A stretch of 64,000 nt of DNA from Roseateles saccharophilus. GTDB lineage: Bacteria; Pseudomonadota; Gammaproteobacteria; Burkholderiales; Burkholderiaceae_C. This document shows positions 46,028-54,742 of this stretch, one piece after another (the first letter of the stretch is position 1; every line of letters starts with the position of its first letter). Below the pieces are notes generated by a model. The model was not told the DNA's origin. It searched no databases and saw nothing but the letters and a program-made list of their open reading frames with translations. The translations under genes were made by a program, and so were the position numbers. The DNA is taken from the NCBI RefSeq assembly GCF_004342485.1, contig NZ_SMBU01000008.1, positions 124,001 through 188,000 on the forward strand. The letters are read 5' to 3'.

Positions 46028-46501
46028 TCAGTTGCAGTCGTCGAGCACGCTCTTGGACTGCCCGGACTGCTGCGCCTTGCAGCGGGCGGAGTTGCGCGCC
46101 TGGTCGCGCAAGGCCTCCTGTTTCTCGCGGGCCTGCGCCTGTTCGCGAGCGAGCTTGAACTTGGCAGCGTTGTCCAGGTCAGCCTGCAGATTGGGCGCCT
46201 TCGCCGGGCGCTCGATCGTGGTCACACGGTCGGAACCCACGTCGATCTTGGTCCAGAAGCTGGCCTTGGCGCCGCTGGGCCACACGGCCGTGACCTCAGG
46301 CGTGGTGATCTGCGCTGCCTTGCCATCGCCGGCGTAGGTGCGCGTGACCGGAGCAGTGCCGATGGCCTGGCCACCTTCAAAGAGCTGTGCACCTTCGGGG
46401 TTGGTCTCGTAGGTAAGCATGCCCTGGTTGCCGGGCGTTGCACATCCGGCCAGCAAAACGGCCAGCGTGAGGCCCGCGACAGCGAAAAAATACCTGCTCA
46501 T
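46028..46501 (-). CDS. Lipoprotein with PEGA-like domain
   Basis: The 157-residue product starts MSRYFFAVAGLTLAVLLAGC, a lipoprotein signal (lipobox LAGC). YETNPEGAQLFEGGQAIGTA resembles the PEGA repeat found in surface proteins, and the C-terminal third is a charged helix rich in Ala, Gln, Lys and Arg (FKLAREQAQAREKQEALRDQ) that could be a coiled coil. It starts 25 bases after the halogenase-like gene and is followed by the DUF6445 gene, so the three are probably one transcript. Function unknown. Confidence 0.75.
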   Translation of the reverse strand: MSRYFFAVAGLTLAVLLAGCATPGNQGMLTYETNPEGAQLFEGGQAIGTAPVTRTYAGDGKAAQITTPEVTAVWPSGAKASFWTKIDVGSDRVTTIERPAKAPNLQADLDNAAKFKLAREQAQAREKQEALRDQARNSARCKAQQSGQSKSVLDDCN

Positions 46502-46526
46502 TTCAAACTCCCTATTTGCAGTGACT

Positions 46527-48041
46527 TCACATCTTCACCGAAGAACAATTCTCGGCAACGAACTTTGCATGCGACGGCATGACTTCGACGCAGGCGGTGA
46601 TGACCTGCTCGACCTCTTCCAGATAGCTCTGGATCTCTGCCTCAGGCAGCAGGTCGACCAGCGGGTGATAGGACTTGGGCCGGATGCGCTGGCCATGCAG
46701 GACCTGCAGCCAGCTGATCTTGGTGAAGAGCTCGTTGCCCTCGCGGTAGACGCGACCGTGCGACTCGAACAGGCGCATGCGCTGTGCGAGCGACTCCGGA
46801 ACGTCCATCGTGCGGCAGTAGTTCCAGAACGGGGAATCCGTGCGTTCCGTGGCCTTGTAGTGCAGGATGATGAAGTCGCGCACCCACTCGTACTCCTGAT
46901 CCATGATCCGGTTGTACTCCGCGCGGTCGGCCTCGTCGAAGCCGGCTGACGGGAAGTAGGTCAGCAGATGACCGATGCCCATCTGGATCAGATGGATGCT
47001 GGTCGACTCCAACGGCTCCAGGAAACCGCTGGACAGGCCGATGGACACGACGTTCTTGTTCCAGGTCTTGCTGCGCTTGCCGGTCAGGAACTTGATTGGC
47101 CGGGGGCTCGCGAGCGGCTCGCCGTCCAGATTGCTCAACAGCACCGACGCTGCCTCGTCGTCGCTGATGTACTTGCTGCAGTAGACGTGGCCGTTGCCGA
47201 CGCGGTGCTGCAACGGGATGCGCCATTGCCAGCCGGACTGGCGCGCCGTCGCACGGGTGTAGGGCGTGATCTCGGCCGAGGCCGAAACGCAGGGCACGGC
47301 CAGCGCGCGATCGCAGGGTAGCCAATGCGACCAGTCCACATACCCTGTCTTCAACGCACCCTCGATGAGCAGCGCGCGAAAGCCCGAGCAGTCGACGAAG
47401 AGATCGCCTTCGATCCATTGGCCGCTTTGCAGCTGCAACGCTTCGACATGGCCGTCACCCTCGCGACAACGCACTTCGACGATCTTGCCCTCCAAGCGCT
47501 CGACGCCTCGCGCCTCGCTGAATTCGCGCAGGAACTTGGCGTACAGGGACGCGTCGAAATGGAAGGCATGCGCGATCTGCGACAGCGGCGAGTTGGGCAT
47601 GTCCGGCTGCGCGCGCACGAACTTGTTCTGCAGGCAGGCCGCCGTATTGATCGAGTAGTGCACCAGCTCCTTGGCCTTGCCGGCCATGTACTGCTTGAGC
47701 CAGTACTGATGGAAATCCACCGTCCAGTTGTCCTGGCCGATGACTCCGAAGCCATGGATGTAGCGATCACCCAGCTTGCCCCAGTTCACGAACTCGATGC
47801 CAAGCTTGAAGGAGGCCTGCGTCCTGCGCATGAACTCGTCCTCGTCGAGTTCGAGCATGCGGTTGAACACCTGGACCATCGGGATGGTCGCCTCGCCGAC
47901 ACCCACCGTACCGATCTCGTCGGATTCGACCAGCCTGATCGGATATTGACCCTTGAGTACCTTAGCCAGGGCGGCCGCCGTCATCCAGCCAGCCGTGCCG
48001 CCGCCGACGATGACGATCTGCTTGACTTTGTTCGCTTCCAT
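46527..48041 (-). CDS. Tryptophan halogenase family flavoprotein
   Basis: The 504-residue protein has the FAD motif VGGGTAGWMTA at 12-22, Lys79 in SFKLGIEF (equivalent to the catalytic Lys79 of PrnA), the WQWRIP motif at 271-276, and Glu345 in SGFLEPLEST. All residues expected of flavin-dependent tryptophan halogenases are visible. Close relatives sit beside TonB-dependent receptors in carbohydrate loci of Xanthomonas, Caulobacter and Alteromonas types, where the true substrate is unknown. A dedicated flavin reductase is not seen nearby. Upstream lies the TonB receptor and a terminator. Confidence 0.9.
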   Translation of the reverse strand: MEANKVKQIVIVGGGTAGWMTAAALAKVLKGQYPIRLVESDEIGTVGVGEATIPMVQVFNRMLELDEDEFMRRTQASFKLGIEFVNWGKLGDRYIHGFGVIGQDNWTVDFHQYWLKQYMAGKAKELVHYSINTAACLQNKFVRAQPDMPNSPLSQIAHAFHFDASLYAKFLREFSEARGVERLEGKIVEVRCREGDGHVEALQLQSGQWIEGDLFVDCSGFRALLIEGALKTGYVDWSHWLPCDRALAVPCVSASAEITPYTRATARQSGWQWRIPLQHRVGNGHVYCSKYISDDEAASVLLSNLDGEPLASPRPIKFLTGKRSKTWNKNVVSIGLSSGFLEPLESTSIHLIQMGIGHLLTYFPSAGFDEADRAEYNRIMDQEYEWVRDFIILHYKATERTDSPFWNYCRTMDVPESLAQRMRLFESHGRVYREGNELFTKISWLQVLHGQRIRPKSYHPLVDLLPEAEIQSYLEEVEQVITACVEVMPSHAKFVAENCSSVKM

Positions 48042-48104
48042 GTGGGTGCCTCACTTCGGTCGCGCCGCTCGAAGTATTTCGCAAAACCGGCGCAAGAAAA
48101 GACA

Positions 48105-48135
48105 AAGCCCCCAGGCTGACAGCGACTGGGGGCTT
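48105..48135 (-). terminator. Rho-independent terminator after the TonB receptor gene
   Basis: AAGCCCCCAG and CTGGGGGCTT form a perfect 10-bp stem with an 11-base loop. On the reverse strand it is followed by TTTGTCTTTTC. It lies 14 bases past the receptor stop and about 60 bases before the halogenase start, so it should limit read-through from the receptor. Confidence 0.85.
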
Positions 48136-48149
48136 GCCCTGGCGGGCTT

Positions 48150-50987
48150 TTACTGGAGCTTGTAGCTCAGCTTCATGATGAAGGTGTGGCCGGTCTTGTT
48201 CTCCGAATCCACCGTGCCATCGGCCTTCAGCTGGCGATAGACCGGGTCGTTGAGGTTGTTGCCCTCGAGCCGGAACGACAGGCCCTTGAACGTGCCCGCC
48301 TGGATCTCGTAGCCCACCTGTGCCGACACCCAGCTGGAGCCCTGGATGCGACGCAGCGTCGGATAACCACCGGTGGCGTCGTTGGCCACGCTGCCGACAT
48401 AGGTCGAACGATAGTTGTCGGCCACGAAGGCGCTGAAGCCCCACTTCTCGAAGTACAGCGTCAGCTTGGCGTTCTCCTTGGAGAGGCCCGGCAGCGCCAT
48501 GCTGCCCACCAACGGCACCTGCATCGAGGGATTCAGGCCCAGCAGGTCGGGCATCTTGACCGTGCTGCCGGTGTTGGAATAGCTGGCATAGGCACCAAAA
48601 CCATCCAACCAGCTGGTCACCATGTTGAACGGCATCGACGCAGACAGCTCGAAGCCATGCACGTTGCCACCGCTGCCGTTGACCGTCTGCGTGAAGATGC
48701 CGACATTGCCCTTCGGGTTGGCAGCCAGGCCCAACGACTGGGCAACAGCCGTGAAATCGTAAGCCAGGTTGGTCTGCGGAACGATGTAGCTGTCGAGCTT
48801 CTTGTAGAAGACCGCGGCACTGACATAGGCCTTCTTGCCGAAGTACTTCTCGTAGGACAGGTCCAGAGCCCAAGCCTTGTAAGGCTTGAGGTGCGGGTTG
48901 CCCGCGGAGCCCAGGTAAACGCCAAGCAGCGGGCTGTTGACGGTGGTGATGGGCGCCACGGCAAGCGAGTTGCGCAGGTCGGTCAGCGTGGGCCGCGCGG
49001 TCTGTTCGGCAAGGCCGAAGCGCACGACATTGCCGCTGCCGAGGTCACCGTTGAGGTTCAACGAGGGCAGCACGTCGGTGAACTTGGTGCCATCGGTCGT
49101 CAGCGTGACGGCCGGGTTGGTCAGCGTCACGCCCGAGCCCACGGCGGCGCGATAGCCACCCGAGGACTGGTCGGTGTTGACAATCTGCAGGCCGGCATTG
49201 CCGCGCACCGGGATACCACCCCAGGTCGTGTCGATGGTGGCCTTCACATAACCCGTCGTGATCTTCTCGGCGATGGTCCAGGTCTTGGACAGGATGTCAT
49301 CGTTGTACTTGCGAACCAGCACGGCGCCCTGCCACAGGTCGGCCTTGGGGTCGAAGGTCAGCATGTTGATGCCGGTACCGCCGACGTTGCTCGCCACATA
49401 GGCGTCGCTCGGGAACGAGAACGGGTCGAAGCCGTTGTTGGTCGCCGACTGCAGCACACCCTCGTCGGTGATGCGATCCTTGGTGCGCTTGGTGTAGTTC
49501 AGGCCGGCCTGGATGCTGCTGAACAGCGAACCGTCGAGATCCTTGGTCACGTCGAAGCGGATGGCGCTGACCTTGTCGGTCACCGTCGGGCCCTTGTCGT
49601 AGCCGGCCTGGGCCAGGTTCTTGCCCGCCACATTGGGGTCAGCCACACCGCTCCAGCCCTGCTGGTCGCGCACGAAGATCTTGGTGCGGTCGGTGTAGGC
49701 CGTGGGATTGCCGAGCTTGAACTGGACGGTGCCGCTGCCGGTCGTGTCGAAGCTCAGCGTGTCGGCCGTCGAGATGCTGGAATAGGCCTCGATGTCGCGT
49801 TCGATGCGCTTGGCCGAGTTCTGGCTCAGGTCGAGGCTGGTGGTCCAGCCGTCCGACAGCTTGAGCGTGTTCTTCCAGCCCACCGACTTGATCTTGTCGT
49901 TGTCAAAGATGCTCTCGGCGCGGTCGATGATGCAATTGGCGCTGCCGCTGATGCCGCAGTTGGCCGCCAACTGCCAGGTGCCCTTGGTGGCCACACCGTT
50001 GACGACGGTCGCATTGGTGATCGGGCCGCCCATGGAACCCTGGATGCGGGCCTCCTTGGCCTGCGAGTCGATCTTCGAATAGAAAAGATCCAGCTGGCTG
50101 GTGAACTCCTTGTTGGGCTGGAACTTCACGATCGCGGCCGCACCGGTGCGCTCGTCGGTCACACGACGGTTCTTGTAGTCCAGACCATTGCCGAAGGGCG
50201 CGGGGACCTGCACGTTGCCCAGCGAAGCGCCATTCGCGTCGGTCGCGGCGACCGTCGCACCACCCCAGCCACCGGTGCCGAGCTCATTGGTCGTGCCGTC
50301 GGCCTTCACGAAGCCCAGCGCGATGCCGAGCTTGCGGTCGGCGAACTGGTCGATGTAGGCCACGCTCTTGCGATGGCCGCTACCGGTCACAGGCAGGCTC
50401 AGACCCGTCTTGATCTTCTCGACGCTGGCGGCGATCACGCGATGGCCGAAGGCCAGCGGATCGATGAGCTTGTTGTCGATGGTGCCCGCCAGACCCGCGC
50501 CCACCAGCGCAGCGTCTCCCGTCTTGTAGACGGTGGCGCTGGCGATCAACTCGGCCGGATAGACGCTCAGGTCCACCGCACGGCTGTCGCCCGTGCTGGT
50601 CTGCTCGCGACCGTTCAGCAGATAACCCGTGAAGTCCTCGGAGAGGCCACGGATGGCGATGTTAGAGGCTTGGCCATCCTTGGTCCGCTGCGACGTCACG
50701 CCCGGCAGACGAGCCAGCGCCTCGGCGATGGTGGTATCCGGCAGCTTACCCACGTCCTCGGCCGAGATGGCCTCGACGATGGAATCGTTGTTGCGCTTGA
50801 CCGAGATCGCGTCCTCGATGCCCTTGCGAATACCCGTGACGGTGACCGTCTCGAGTTGCTGGGGCTGTTGCTGCGGTTGCTGCTGCGCAATCGCGCCGCT
50901 AGCGGCGATCAGCAGCGTGCAGCCGACGGCAACCGGACTGATGCGGAAGGACGGGGCGGCGCCCGAGCCGCGCTTGTCTGTGCTCAT
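48150..50987 (-). CDS. TonB-dependent receptor, putative maltodextrin/starch uptake
   Basis: The 945-residue outer-membrane protein has an N-terminal signal region (ISPVAVGCTLLIAASGAIAQ), a TonB-box-like ETVTVTGIRKG, a plug domain (AISAEDVGKLPDTTIAEALA, LPGVTSQRTKDGQASNIAIR) and a beta-barrel ending KTGHTFIMKLSYKLQ. This is the TonB-Xanth-Caul type. The ATG at 50987 has AGAGGAGAC before it; the frame is open further upstream without family features. Maltodextrin uptake is inferred from HexR-like sites at 51091 and 51244 and from the amylases and MalEFGK in the region. A neighbouring glucokinase supports this. Confidence 0.88.
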   Translation of the reverse strand: MSTDKRGSGAAPSFRISPVAVGCTLLIAASGAIAQQQPQQQPQQLETVTVTGIRKGIEDAISVKRNNDSIVEAISAEDVGKLPDTTIAEALARLPGVTSQRTKDGQASNIAIRGLSEDFTGYLLNGREQTSTGDSRAVDLSVYPAELIASATVYKTGDAALVGAGLAGTIDNKLIDPLAFGHRVIAASVEKIKTGLSLPVTGSGHRKSVAYIDQFADRKLGIALGFVKADGTTNELGTGGWGGATVAATDANGASLGNVQVPAPFGNGLDYKNRRVTDERTGAAAIVKFQPNKEFTSQLDLFYSKIDSQAKEARIQGSMGGPITNATVVNGVATKGTWQLAANCGISGSANCIIDRAESIFDNDKIKSVGWKNTLKLSDGWTTSLDLSQNSAKRIERDIEAYSSISTADTLSFDTTGSGTVQFKLGNPTAYTDRTKIFVRDQQGWSGVADPNVAGKNLAQAGYDKGPTVTDKVSAIRFDVTKDLDGSLFSSIQAGLNYTKRTKDRITDEGVLQSATNNGFDPFSFPSDAYVASNVGGTGINMLTFDPKADLWQGAVLVRKYNDDILSKTWTIAEKITTGYVKATIDTTWGGIPVRGNAGLQIVNTDQSSGGYRAAVGSGVTLTNPAVTLTTDGTKFTDVLPSLNLNGDLGSGNVVRFGLAEQTARPTLTDLRNSLAVAPITTVNSPLLGVYLGSAGNPHLKPYKAWALDLSYEKYFGKKAYVSAAVFYKKLDSYIVPQTNLAYDFTAVAQSLGLAANPKGNVGIFTQTVNGSGGNVHGFELSASMPFNMVTSWLDGFGAYASYSNTGSTVKMPDLLGLNPSMQVPLVGSMALPGLSKENAKLTLYFEKWGFSAFVADNYRSTYVGSVANDATGGYPTLRRIQGSSWVSAQVGYEIQAGTFKGLSFRLEGNNLNDPVYRQLKADGTVDSENKTGHTFIMKLSYKLQ

Positions 50988-51090
50988 GAATGTCTCCTCT
51001 GGTTCATTGGAAAACGGCTTGGCCCGGGAGGCGCCGCCGGTGCTGCCGGCCTGCGTCTGGAGGGCGAGAACCCAACGTCTCGACCACGTT

Positions 51091-51105
51091 TGTATCAAAA
51101 CTAGA
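51091..51105. promoter_or_regulatory. HexR-like operator 7, upstream of the TonB receptor
   Basis: TGTATCAAAACTAGA matches 12 of 15 positions of the HexR pattern and lies 104 bases before the receptor ATG. On the reverse strand it overlaps TGATACAAA, a possible extended -10 box. Confidence 0.45.
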
Positions 51106-51243
51106 TTTTTTTCAGCATCTGCGTAAACCCTAGACGTTGCGCAGAAACGACCTGATTTCGAGTCAATACCAAGGGAAAACCAGCATGGAATTGGCGCAGG
51201 CACACCAAGCCAAGCCTGCGGAGTCGTTGAATAGACAGAAACT

Positions 51244-51258
51244 TGTAGCGCAACTACA
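51244..51258. promoter_or_regulatory. HexR-like operator 8, upstream of the TonB receptor
   Basis: TGTAGCGCAACTACA has perfect TGTAG/CTACA arms. It is 257 bases before the receptor start, so with the site at 51091 it could allow looping or mark a second promoter. Confidence 0.6.
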
Positions 51259-51440
51259 TCGCCATTTTCAGGTTCGCGACAGCTATGGTCGTGAACAAGT
51301 TGGCAGCCCAGGACGACCGGCGCCACACGCCAACGCGTGCAGCGCGATCATTTCTGACTCGATGAAGAGGGGGAGGCGCCGCCGGCCGGTGGCACCAAAG
51401 GAAAGAAGGCTACGGACGCTCGGGCGGCGCCCGCCGGGCC

Positions 51441-52433
51441 TCAGGCGTCGGCCTGCTCCAGGGCCTGGGCCGCACCGGCCAGGGCGGCCAGCGTGTCGGT
51501 GATGAGGGCGGTTGGGATGCCCGCCAGGAAGGGCTGGAAACGGCCCTTGGCCTCGAAGCGACTGCGGAACTCCGAGCGGAAGAAGCGCTCACCCAGGCGC
51601 GGCACGATGCCGCCGCCGATGAAGACGCCGCCACGGGCGCCCAGCGTCAGTGCCACATTGCCGGCAAAGCCGCCGAGCATCGCGCAGAAGACGTCCAGCG
51701 TGCGGGCGCAGGCCAGCGACTCGCCGGCAAGGCCACGGGCCACGATCTGCTCGGTCGGCAGCGCGCCGACGTTTTCGCCCTCGCCCAGCACGGCGGCCAC
51801 CGAGCGGCACAGCACCGGCAGGCCGATGCCCGACAGGAAGCGCTCGGCCGACACATGGGGGAACTCGCGCCGCGCCTGGCCCAGCACGGCACTCTCGAAA
51901 TCGTCGGCCGGCGCCAGCGTGGCGTGGCCGCCCTCGCCCGGCAGCGCGATCCAGCGCCCCGGCGCCCGCACGACACCACCCACGCCCAGGCCCGTGCCCG
52001 GGCCGATGACGGCCATCACGGTGCCGTTGGCCGCATCCATCGCTGGCGGTGGTGCTGCCCCCCAGGCGCGCAGTTGATGCCCACCCAGGCGCGGCAGCGA
52101 CAGGGCCTGGGCCTCGAAATCGTTCAGGCACAGTAGCGTCTGCAGCCCGAGCTCGACTTGGGTGGCGGCGCGCGAGAAGCTCCACGCGCCGTTGGTCAGC
52201 TCGATGCGGTCGCCGTCCAGCGCGGTCGCCAGCGCAAAGGCGGCGCTGCGCGGCGCGGCACTGCCCGGCGCCTGGCCAGCCAGGTAGGCGCGCACGGCCG
52301 CCGCGGGGCCGGCATGCGCGGCCACGGGCAGCACGCGCACATCCTCGACCGCCGCGCCCGGCCCGGCCACGGTGCCGAAGCGGGCATTGGTGCCACCGAT
52401 GTCCGCCACCAGCCAAGGGTAGGCGGCGGTCAT
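51441..52433 (-). CDS. glk: Glucokinase
   Basis: The 330-residue ROK-unrelated Glk-family kinase has the ATP/phosphate motif LVADIGGTNARFG at the N terminus, LCLNDFEAQAL with the catalytic Asp, VIGPGTGLGVGGVV, and LPGEGGHATLAP with the sugar-binding Glu and His. It phosphorylates glucose in the cytoplasm. The ATG at 52433 is chosen by homology; the frame is open 49 codons upstream. A HexR-like operator lies in its predicted promoter. A second Glk domain is encoded by the divergent fusion gene. Confidence 0.92.
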   Translation of the reverse strand: MTAAYPWLVADIGGTNARFGTVAGPGAAVEDVRVLPVAAHAGPAAAVRAYLAGQAPGSAAPRSAAFALATALDGDRIELTNGAWSFSRAATQVELGLQTLLCLNDFEAQALSLPRLGGHQLRAWGAAPPPAMDAANGTVMAVIGPGTGLGVGGVVRAPGRWIALPGEGGHATLAPADDFESAVLGQARREFPHVSAERFLSGIGLPVLCRSVAAVLGEGENVGALPTEQIVARGLAGESLACARTLDVFCAMLGGFAGNVALTLGARGGVFIGGGIVPRLGERFFRSEFRSRFEAKGRFQPFLAGIPTALITDTLAALAGAAQALEQADA

Positions 52434-52531
52434 GCCAGGGCTCCCGAAAAGGGATGGGACGGGACGGGCGTATTCAGGCTTGGAGTTTCGGCAGGCACAG
52501 ATCGAACAGGGTGAAATATCGGTCGTGGCGG

Positions 52532-52560
52532 ACGGTAGCAAAACTACATCATTCCGACAA
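52532..52560 (-). promoter_or_regulatory. Predicted promoter of glk
   Basis: On the reverse strand TTGTCG (52555-52560) and TACCGT (52532-52537) are 17 bases apart, with TGC directly before the -10 as an extended element. The -10 itself is weak. The HexR-like site lies across the spacer and -10. Confidence 0.45.
52534..52548. promoter_or_regulatory. HexR-like operator 9, glk promoter
   Basis: GGTAGCAAAACTACA contains the identical core GTAGCAAAACTAC seen at 17866 and 20705. It matches 13 of 15 positions of the HexR pattern and sits about 100 bases before the glk ATG. Confidence 0.7.
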
Positions 52561-52643
52561 TACACATTCACCCCAGCCATTCAACTTCGCCGAAGAAAGC
52601 GTTTTCAACATCAAAAAAGAGCGCTTCTCCTGGGAAAACTCGA

Positions 52644-52672
52644 TTGCTGCACCGCTGTAGTGAAGCTACAAC
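52644..52672 (+). promoter_or_regulatory. Predicted promoter of the glk-RpiR fusion gene
   Basis: TTGCTG at 52644-52649 and TACAAC at 52667-52672 are 17 bases apart. Transcription should start near 52680. Confidence 0.5.
52656..52670. promoter_or_regulatory. HexR-like operator 10, autoregulatory site of the fusion gene
   Basis: TGTAGTGAAGCTACA has perfect 5-bp arms and 13 of 15 matches. It spans the spacer and -10 of the fusion gene's own promoter, which suggests negative autoregulation. Confidence 0.7.
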
Positions 52673-52786
52673 CACTTTCCGGCACCATCGCCGCAGCGCG
52701 CCCCACGACGGTGCTGTGCTGGCGGCCCCGGGCCTGCTGAATAATCCGCCGATCTTTTTCCAGCCAGTTTCTTGGCGCCAGCGCCC

Positions 52787-54691
52787 ATGCCCCGTTTCGA
52801 CAGCCCCCGCCTGCTCGCCGATATTGGCGGCACCTATGCCCGTTTTGCGCTCGAAACCGGCCCCGGCGAATTCACGCAGATGGCCTCGCTGCGCTGCGCC
52901 GACCATGCCGACTTCCACGCCGCGGTGCGCGCCTATCTGCAGGGCCTGAGCTGGCCGGACGGCGGCCCGCAGCAGATCGCCCATGCGGCCATCGCCATCG
53001 CCAACCCGGTCGAGGGCGACCGGGTGCGGATGACCAACTACCACTGGCAGTTCTCCATCGACGAGATGCGCCAGCGCCTGGGCCTGGACACCCTGGTCGT
53101 CGTCAACGACTTCACCGCGCTGGCCATGGCCCTGCCCCGGCTGGCCGAGGTGGACGTGCGCCAGGTCGGCGGCGGCCAGGCGCGCCGGCCCAGCGTCATC
53201 GGCCTGCTGGGCGCGGGCACGGGCCTGGGCGTGTCCGGCCTCATCCCGGCCGGCGAGGGCTGGATCGCGCTCGGCACCGAGGGCGGCCATGTCAATTTCG
53301 GCCCACGCGACGAGCGCGAGATGGACATCCTGCAGTTCGCCTGGAAGACGCTGGACCACGTTTCCTACGAACGCCTGATCTCCGGCCCCGGCCTGGAGCT
53401 GATCTACCGCGCGCTGGCGGATCGCAACGGCCGGGCCGACGCCCAGCCGCTGCTGGCACCCGCCATCACCCAGCGCGCGCTGGAGGACGGCGACGCGCTG
53501 TGCCTGGAGACGCTGGAGGTCTTCTGCGGCCTGCTCGGCACGGCGGCGGCCAACCTGGCCGTGACGCTCGGCTCGCTGGGCGGCATCTACATCGGCGGCG
53601 GCATCGTGCCGCGCCTGGGCGAGTATTTCGACCGCAGCCCCTTCCGCGCCCGCTTCGAGGACAAGGGGCGCTTCCACGATTACGTCGCGGCCATCCCCAC
53701 CTTCGTCATCACCGCCGAGCACGCCACCTTCAAGGGTGCGTCGGCCATCCTCGAGAACCAGCTGCGCAACCTGCAGGCCTCGCCCGGCTCGGCCATCCTG
53801 GGCCAGATCCGCCGCGCGCGCAGCGAGCTATCGCCCGCCGAGCTGCGCGTGGCCGACCTCGTGCTGGCCCAGCCGCGCTCGGTGCTGAACGACCCCATCG
53901 CCGAGATCGCCCGTGCGGCCGGCGTCAGCCAGCCCACGGTCATCCGCTTCTGCCGCTCGCTGGGCTGCGAGGGCCTCTCGGACTTCAAGCTGCGCCTGGC
54001 CTCGGGCCTGACCGGCACCGTGCCCGTCACCCATACCCAGGTCAACACCAACGACTCCATGCTGGAGCTGGGCGCCAAGGTGCTGGGCAACACGGCCAGT
54101 GCCATCCTGCAGCTGCGCAGCCATCTGAACCGCGACACCATCGACCGCGCCATCGACATGCTGCTGGCCGCCGGCCGCATCGAGTTCTTCGCGCTCGGCC
54201 ACTACGGCGTCGTCGCGCAGGACGCGCAGTTCAAGTTCCTGCGCTTCGGCATGCCCTGCGGCGCCTACACCGACCCGCGCCTGCAACTGCTCGCGGCCGA
54301 CGTGCTGCGCGAGGGCGACGTGGCCGTCGTCGTCAGCAGCGGCGGGCGACTGCCGGAGTTGCTGAGCGTCGTCGAGAAGGCCCAGGAACGCGGCGCCAAG
54401 GTGGTCGCCATCACGGCCAGCCAGAGCCCGCTGGCCAAGAAGGCCGATGCGGCGCTGATCGTCGACCACGTCGAGGACATCGCCACCCATCTGCCCATGG
54501 TCAGCCGCGTGCTGCACCTGCTGGTCATCGACATCCTGGCCGTGGGCGTGGCCATGCGCCGCAACCCGGAGAGCATCGCCGCGCTGGCCGCCGGCGCCGA
54601 GGACGACGAGGCCGCCAAACCCACGCGCACCACGGCGCCCGGCGTCAGCACGGCCTCGCCGCTGGCGCGCCTGACCTCGCACAGCCGCTGA
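52787..54691 (+). CDS. glk: Bifunctional glucokinase/RpiR family (HexR-like) transcriptional regulator
   Basis: The 634-residue product has a Glk domain (about 1-325: [50 protein letters not shown]), then an RpiR-type helix-turn-helix ([38 protein letters not shown]), then a SIS sugar-phosphate-binding domain ([40 protein letters not shown]). Such fusions are known in Burkholderiales. HexR-type regulators sense KDPG in other proteobacteria. An ATG at 52787 is preferred over a TTG five codons earlier. It is the obvious candidate to bind the palindromes described here, including the one in its own promoter. Confidence 0.93.
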   Translation: MPRFDSPRLLADIGGTYARFALETGPGEFTQMASLRCADHADFHAAVRAYLQGLSWPDGGPQQIAHAAIAIANPVEGDRVRMTNYHWQFSIDEMRQRLGLDTLVVVNDFTALAMALPRLAEVDVRQVGGGQARRPSVIGLLGAGTGLGVSGLIPAGEGWIALGTEGGHVNFGPRDEREMDILQFAWKTLDHVSYERLISGPGLELIYRALADRNGRADAQPLLAPAITQRALEDGDALCLETLEVFCGLLGTAAANLAVTLGSLGGIYIGGGIVPRLGEYFDRSPFRARFEDKGRFHDYVAAIPTFVITAEHATFKGASAILENQLRNLQASPGSAILGQIRRARSELSPAELRVADLVLAQPRSVLNDPIAEIARAAGVSQPTVIRFCRSLGCEGLSDFKLRLASGLTGTVPVTHTQVNTNDSMLELGAKVLGNTASAILQLRSHLNRDTIDRAIDMLLAAGRIEFFALGHYGVVAQDAQFKFLRFGMPCGAYTDPRLQLLAADVLREGDVAVVVSSGGRLPELLSVVEKAQERGAKVVAITASQSPLAKKADAALIVDHVEDIATHLPMVSRVLHLLVIDILAVGVAMRRNPESIAALAAGAEDDEAAKPTRTTAPGVSTASPLARLTSHSR

Positions 54692-54742
54692 GACGACCCC
54701 TTGCAGAAAGCTCGCGCCCACGGCTTGGGCTAGGCTGACGCC

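Larger units (their letters stand above)
50988..51440. other. Control region between glk and the TonB receptor
   Basis: These 453 bases carry no gene I can support. They contain two HexR-like palindromes (51091-51105 and 51244-51258) and an AT-rich stretch near 51080-51130 suited to a promoter facing the receptor. Near the glk end the sequence is purine/GC-rich and shows no clear terminator. Confidence 0.6.
52434..52786. other. Divergent control region between glk and the glk-RpiR fusion
   Basis: These 353 bases hold no gene. They contain the two head-to-head promoters (52532-52560 and 52644-52672), each with a HexR-like palindrome inside it, and then a GC-rich leader of about 105 bases before the fusion gene. 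Confidence 0.7.

Noticed and set aside
48186-51104. A long + strand open frame over the TonB receptor
   Set aside because: Same cause: antisense to a well-supported gene and without recognisable motifs.
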